NCBI GenBank assembly: GCA_964591175.1
Contig: CAZQAF010000009.1
Coordinates: 10,324 to 74,323, forward strand
Direction of reading: 5' to 3'
DNA length: 64,000 nucleotides
Origin: UBA11574 sp964591175
Lineage (GTDB): Bacteria > Desulfobacterota > Desulfobacteria > Desulfobacterales > UBA11574
Under the pieces are notes generated by a model, which was not told the DNA's origin, made no database searches, and saw only the letters and a list, made by a program, of their open reading frames with translations. Made by a program: the position numbers and the translations under genes. This document shows positions 60,570-64,000 of this stretch, piece after piece. The number at the start of each line of letters is the position of its first letter. The stretch's first letter is position 1.

Positions 60570-60620
60570 AACTACAACCCAAAAGGCCGGATTTTTAATC
60601 CGGCCTTTTGGGTTGTAGTT
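60570..60620 (-). terminator. Strong terminator after tRNA-Pro
   Basis: A perfect 23-bp stem (60570-60592 with 60598-60620) around a 5-nt loop. Read on the minus strand, the stem is followed by a T-run. The first stem base on that strand is the terminal A of the encoded CCA, so tRNA processing and termination directly abut. Confidence 0.85.
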
Positions 60621-60696
60621 GGTCGGGACGGCGCGATTTGAACGCGCGACCCCAGCGTCCCGAACGCTGTGCTCTACCAGGCTGAGCCACGTCCCG
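60620..60696 (-). tRNA. tRNA-Pro (anticodon CGG)
   Basis: A 77-nt cloverleaf: acceptor CGGGACG pairs with CGTCCCG, followed by discriminator A and an encoded CCA. The anticodon stem CAGCG/CGCTG closes the loop TTCGGGA, so the anticodon is CGG (codon CCG). The T-arm has GTTCAAATC, and the D-arm GGCTCAGCCTGGTAGAGC. Confidence 0.95.
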
Positions 60697-60969
60697 ACTG
60701 ATTTTTTCTTTTATGTGCTCATTCACAAAATGTCAATAGTTTCCATACAGAAATGGCCCTTTTCCGCAATCTCTGCGTCAATTTACGGAATTAGTTGTGC
60801 GGCGCACCACTTGTACGCCTCCGCCTAATTCCTTGATTTTCTTAACCTTGCGAAAAATTGCCGATTTCTGCCTTGAAAACTATTTTTAAAAATATAAAGC
60901 AATATAATCCACTAAAAATAAAAGAAATTTCACTTCTTTAAAATTCATCATTCATTGGAACTAAACCCT
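60697..60969. other. Leader of tRNA-Pro and spacer to element C
   Basis: No gene. GGAATTAG (about 60787) and CTAATTCC (about 60826) form an inverted pair around a GC-rich segment, a possible hairpin. Confidence 0.5.
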
Positions 60970-61111
60970 GAGACCTTTGAAAAATGTTCAATTTTGTTCA
61001 AAGCCAAGGCAGATGAAAATTTTAACCACAGGAATATATTGAGTATTTCGAGGATTGAAATTTGAGTCTAACGCCGGAATTGGGCAAAAGAGGACGTTTT
61101 TCAAAGGTCTC
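60970..61111. mobile_element. Palindromic MITE-like element C, at the end of purA
   Basis: A 142-bp unit with perfect 15-nt terminal inverted repeats: GAGACCTTTGAAAAA at 60970-60984, repeated inverted at 61097-61111. The core TATTTCGAGGATTG (61044-61057) is identical to that of element A, and the following sequence aligns with element B. Its right end overlaps the TGA stop of purA (61110-61112). Confidence 0.75.
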
Positions 61112-62399
61112 ACTTGAAGGGGTTATTGATGACTATCGTTTCCTCCCTTGCAGGTCCCACGGAAACAATATCGATGGGCGTCTCCGTGAGCTGTTGGATG
61201 CGGCTGAGGTACATTTTTGCATTTTCAGGAAGATCCTTAAATTTTCGAATACCGGATATATCCTCCTGCCATCCCGGCAAAACATCATAAACCGGCTTAC
61301 AGGAACCCAGAATTTTGAGACTTGCCGGAAAATCCGAGATAGTTTTGCCGTTATATTCGTAGCCAGTACAAATTTTAAGGTCTTTCAAACCGTCCAGTAC
61401 ATCCAGTTTAGTGATTACAAGACCTGTCAGTCCATTAAGGCGTGCTGCATTTCTTAATAAAACGGCGTCGAGCCATCCGCAGCGGCGTCTTCGACCGGTT
61501 GTGGCGCCGAATTCCGCCCCCTTTTTTTGAATTTTTTCACCAATCTCATCAAAAAGCTCCGTAGGGAAGGGGCCGCTTCCCACACGTGTGGTATAAGCCT
61601 TTACAATCCCGACAACGCCGGTGATTTCTTTTGGACCGATACCGGTGCCACAACAGGCATTTCCCGATACCGTATTGGACGAGGTGACAAAAGGGTAGGT
61701 CCCGTGATCGATATCAAGGTGGGTCCCCTGGGCGCCTTCAAAGAGGATCTGTTTATTTTCTTTGATGGCCTGGTTCATGACAATTGAGATATTGACCACA
61801 TGGGGTGCAAGTCGTTGGGCAAACGCTTTGTATTGATCGATGATATTTTCCGCATCCAATGTTTCAGCGCAAAGGCAGTGTTTTAGATATAAATTCTTTT
61901 CTTTTAAAATCGATTTAACGGTTTCACCAAAATCTTCGGTGTCCAGCAGTTCAACAAATCGCAGGCCTCTTCGGGTGGCTTTATCTTCATAGCAGGGCCC
62001 TATCCCTCTTCCGGTGGTGCCTATCTTTTGATCGCCCTTTATCTTTTCCCGGGCCAGATCGATATGCTTGTGATAGGGCATGATGATATGGGCTTTTTCG
62101 CTGATTTTGAGCCGGTCCGGTCCGACATGGATCCCTTTGCTGCTTAATTCATCGAGTTCTTGAACCAAAACAGCGGGATCCACGACCATTCCGTTTCCCA
62201 AAAGGCAGGTTTTCCCCTGCAAGATGCCGGATGGCACCAGATGGCTGATAAATTGTTCACCGTTCACGACCATGGTATGACCGGCATTATTGCCGCCCTG
62301 AAATCGTACCACCATATCGGCAAATTCCGCCAGAAGATCGACAATTTTACCTTTGCCTTCATCACCCCATTGGGTTCCAACAATTATGATATTCGACAC
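61110..62399 (-). CDS. purA: Adenylosuccinate synthetase
   Basis: The protein has 429 residues from a GTG start with AAGGAGT at good spacing. It joins IMP and aspartate with GTP to make adenylosuccinate, the first step from IMP to AMP. The P-loop-like GTQWGDEGKGK is at 9-19, followed by NNAGHT, GTTGRGIGPCYEDKA, GAQGTHLDIDHGTYPFVTSSN and ATTGRRRRCGWLD. Length is normal. The stop codon lies in the terminal repeat of element C. Confidence 0.97.
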   Translation of the reverse strand: MSNIIIVGTQWGDEGKGKIVDLLAEFADMVVRFQGGNNAGHTMVVNGEQFISHLVPSGILQGKTCLLGNGMVVDPAVLVQELDELSSKGIHVGPDRLKISEKAHIIMPYHKHIDLAREKIKGDQKIGTTGRGIGPCYEDKATRRGLRFVELLDTEDFGETVKSILKEKNLYLKHCLCAETLDAENIIDQYKAFAQRLAPHVVNISIVMNQAIKENKQILFEGAQGTHLDIDHGTYPFVTSSNTVSGNACCGTGIGPKEITGVVGIVKAYTTRVGSGPFPTELFDEIGEKIQKKGAEFGATTGRRRRCGWLDAVLLRNAARLNGLTGLVITKLDVLDGLKDLKICTGYEYNGKTISDFPASLKILGSCKPVYDVLPGWQEDISGIRKFKDLPENAKMYLSRIQQLTETPIDIVSVGPAREETIVINNPFK

Positions 62400-62422
62400 G
62401 GGCCACTCCTTTTTATTTACAA

Positions 62423-62450
62423 GAGTTCAGTGTTCAGTGTTCAGAGTTCA
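62423..62450. repeat. Tandem TTCAG repeat upstream of purA
   Basis: Four 7-nt units AGTTCAG/TGTTCAG in a row, between tadA and purA. The same wording occurs in the inverted repeats after flgE and flgJ. Confidence 0.6.
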
Positions 62451-62564
62451 GCAATAAACCAAAACCGTTGGCATACTTTATATGAACTACTCATCAAATA
62501 CAGATCGGCAAAAAGAGATTTATTGCAAAAATATTATCTGTGAACATCTGTGAGAATCTGTGTC

Positions 62565-63190
62565 CTATTGAGCAGATCTCATCCGTTTTGAACGAAAAAA
62601 ATCCTGTATCAGTTTCCGGCATTCATCCCGGCATACNNNNNNNNNNNNNNNNNNNNNNNNNNNNNNNNNNNNNNNNNNNNNNNNNNNNNNNNNNNNNNNN
62701 NNNNNNNNNNNNNNNNNNNNNNNNNNNNNNNNNNNNTCCGTTTTGAACGAAAAAAATCCTGTATCAGTTTCCGGCATTCATCCCGGCATACACCGGAGAT
62801 AATTTCCGGACGGTGGTTCAATCGCGTATCATCGGCGAAGTTGTACAAAGATCCCGCCGCCCCCCATTTGAGATCGTTTGCGCCGAAAACGACCCTGGCC
62901 ACCCTGGCGTGCACGATTGCCCCCATACACATCACGCATGGTTCGATGGTGACATACAAGGTTGTGCTTAACAATCTGTAATTCGAGACCTTTATTGCGG
63001 CCTCGCGCAATGCCCATATTTCAGCATGTGCGGTAGGGTCCGCAAACGTTATGACCTGATTGTGCGATTGGGAGAGAATATCCCCAGATCCGGAAACCAG
63101 CACAGCACCTACCGGAACTTCGTCTTTTTGTCCAGCTTTTTTAGCCTCGTTTATGGCCAGGTTCATGAACTTTATGTCATCTTTTGTCAT
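62565..63190 (-). CDS. tadA: tRNA-specific adenosine deaminase TadA, interrupted by an assembly gap
   Basis: It converts A34 to inosine in tRNA-Arg(ACG), and such a tRNA is encoded nearby (63533-63610). Zinc and catalytic motifs are intact: AHAEIWAL and PCVMCMGAI. The frame reads from the ATG at 63190 through RSKR to an N run (62637-62736). The 55 nt on both sides of the run are identical, so the gap is artificial. If the N run and one copy are removed, the protein continues RMRSAQ and stops at 62565, giving about 157 residues, the usual length. The ORF that runs through the N to 62609 is an artefact. Confidence 0.93.
62582..62791. other. Assembly gap of 100 N flanked by a 55-nt exact duplication
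   Basis: 62582-62636 and 62737-62791 are identical and flank exactly 100 N. A round N count with an exact terminal overlap is the signature of two contigs joined without merging their overlap. Confidence 0.9.
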
Positions 63191-63532
63191 TGTTCAAAAT
63201 TAAAGAACAAAGTTAAGTAAAATATACTAACTCATTAATAAAATAAATAATACGTTAAAGAAATGATAACGAAGTAAGGTTCAAGCATATCTTTTTATTT
63301 AAATTTTAATCAAAAGAATTCCTCGATGCGCTGCATCGAGGTTGATAAGGTAAAAATTCATTTTGATACCTCGCAGCTCTGCTGCGGGGTAGTTCATTCC
63401 CTTAGCTATGTGACGGATTAGATCCCGTCCCGCTTTCAGCGGGGCGGGAGTTTCATAAAATCGTTACACGATTATATTGACATATCCACCTATATAGCTT
63501 AATAGGGAATGGTATTTCAATGAAATTCCTCC
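63191..63532. other. Hairpin-rich region between tadA and tRNA-Arg
   Basis: 342 bp without a gene. Three hairpins are seen: CCTCGATGC/GCATCGAGG (about 63322-63341), ACCTCGCAGC/GCTGCGGGGT (about 63368-63389) and CCCGTCCCGC/GCGGGGCGGG (about 63424-63447). They look like stacked terminators or REP-like units. Confidence 0.6.
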
Positions 63533-63610
<78 letters not shown>

Positions 63611-64000
63611 GAAAATCCGCAGGTTATGAATTATGTATATAATTTTTTAACCTACATTAGTTGCGGCTCTTCCGGCAGGATTCGATCCTGCTCCCGCTGC
63701 GCGGGATTTCACATCATTTTATTGCAATTATCGAATAACGTGACGTTGCTATCATATGGAATGTAATTTTTTCCCAAGGCTTTTTAGGCGACATATGGAC
63801 GTTCCCTTTTATGTCACGCTTGAAGAAAACGCAATAGAACCTTCTTAGACATTGTTCCCATAACATATCGTTTTTGCTCGTTTAAATGCGTGTTCCCTGT
63901 TTTTTATAAAAAACAAGCATTTAGCTTGCTTTCTTTCTAAATAAAGATTATTATATGTCTAATCAATTAAGTCCCGTTTAACCTGCGGGACGGTTTCTCT
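63611..64000. other. Region after tRNA-Arg
   Basis: 390 bp without a supported gene. CCGGCAGGATTCGATCCTGC (63673-63692) matches the reverse complement of the tRNA-Arg T-arm and acceptor side in 19 of 20 bases. CCCGCTGCGCGGG (63695-63707) is a small palindrome. Confidence 0.5.

Noticed and set aside
60619..60828. ORF of 69 codons over the tRNA-Pro gene
   Set aside because: It is the antisense reading of the tRNA, a common false ORF.
62609..63190. TadA frame running through the N block with a different C-terminus
   Set aside because: It translates unknown bases and reads the duplicated 55 nt in a different frame; collapsing the duplication gives a normal end.

Overview
The window is a bacterial chromosomal segment of moderately low G+C. 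It is dominated by an almost complete flagellar gene cluster of the type found in Desulfobacterota (Deltaproteobacteria). The assignment is inferred from the sigma-54-controlled order flgBC-fliEFGHIJ, fliK-flgDE, motAB-fliLMNOPQR-flhBA-flhFG-fliA, flgFGAHIJ, flgKL-csrA-fliW, from the many receiver-domain proteins, and from the palindromic intergenic repeats. A run of exactly 100 N flanked by a 55-nt duplication near 62.6 kb indicates a scaffolded draft assembly.

Layout. 1-7.6 kb: signalling genes: a truncated response regulator with a SHOCT-like tail, an HD-GYP regulator facing a GGDEF protein tail to tail, a PilZ protein, CheY, a small orphan gene and an NtrC-type regulator. 7.9-11.9 kb: a secreted AMIN/TPR protein and a second NtrC-type (FlrC/FleR-like) activator. 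12-18.9 kb: flgB flgC fliE fliF fliG fliH fliI fliJ and a MotE-like gene. 19.5-23.5 kb: fliK flgD flgE. 24-36.2 kb: motA, two motB-like genes, fliL, C-ring genes, the export gate, flhF, flhG and fliA. 36.2-39 kb: FliL-like, small unknown, DUF2802-like, YlqG/FliK-like and FlhX/YlqH-like genes. 39.2-47.8 kb: flgF flgG flgA flgH flgI flgJ, FlgN-like, flgK, flgL, csrA, fliW. 48.3-57.5 kb: a lytic transglycosylase, an unknown zinc-ribbon protein, an FGE-fold protein without catalytic cysteines, a PilB-type ATPase with a C-terminal cyclic-nucleotide-binding domain, an HDOD protein and a PilZ protein. 57.8-64 kb: PAS-GGDEF protein, dienelactone hydrolase, tRNA-Pro, purA, tadA and tRNA-Arg.

How it works together. 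Eight sites with exact GG-N10-GC sigma-54 spacing precede pilZ, the TPR gene, flgB, fliK, motA, flgF, the FGE-like gene and the pilB-like gene. The sigma-54 activators encoded here are therefore likely to drive both the flagellar structural operons and two operons not usually counted as flagellar. Flagellin (fliC), the cap (fliD), fliS, flgM and cheA/cheW are absent and presumably lie elsewhere. Several proteins make, break or bind c-di-GMP (HD-GYP, two GGDEF, two PilZ, possibly the MshEN-like domain of the PilB homologue), so a motile/sessile switch is probably wired into this locus.

Most notable: a MotB homologue whose proton-carrying Asp is replaced by Ser; the sigma-54-linked FGE-like and PilB-cNMP/HDOD genes; a family of 140-200 bp palindromic elements whose termini supply the stop codons of fliW and purA; a secreted TPR protein whose predicted transcript is almost leaderless; and a locally GC-rich flgE.
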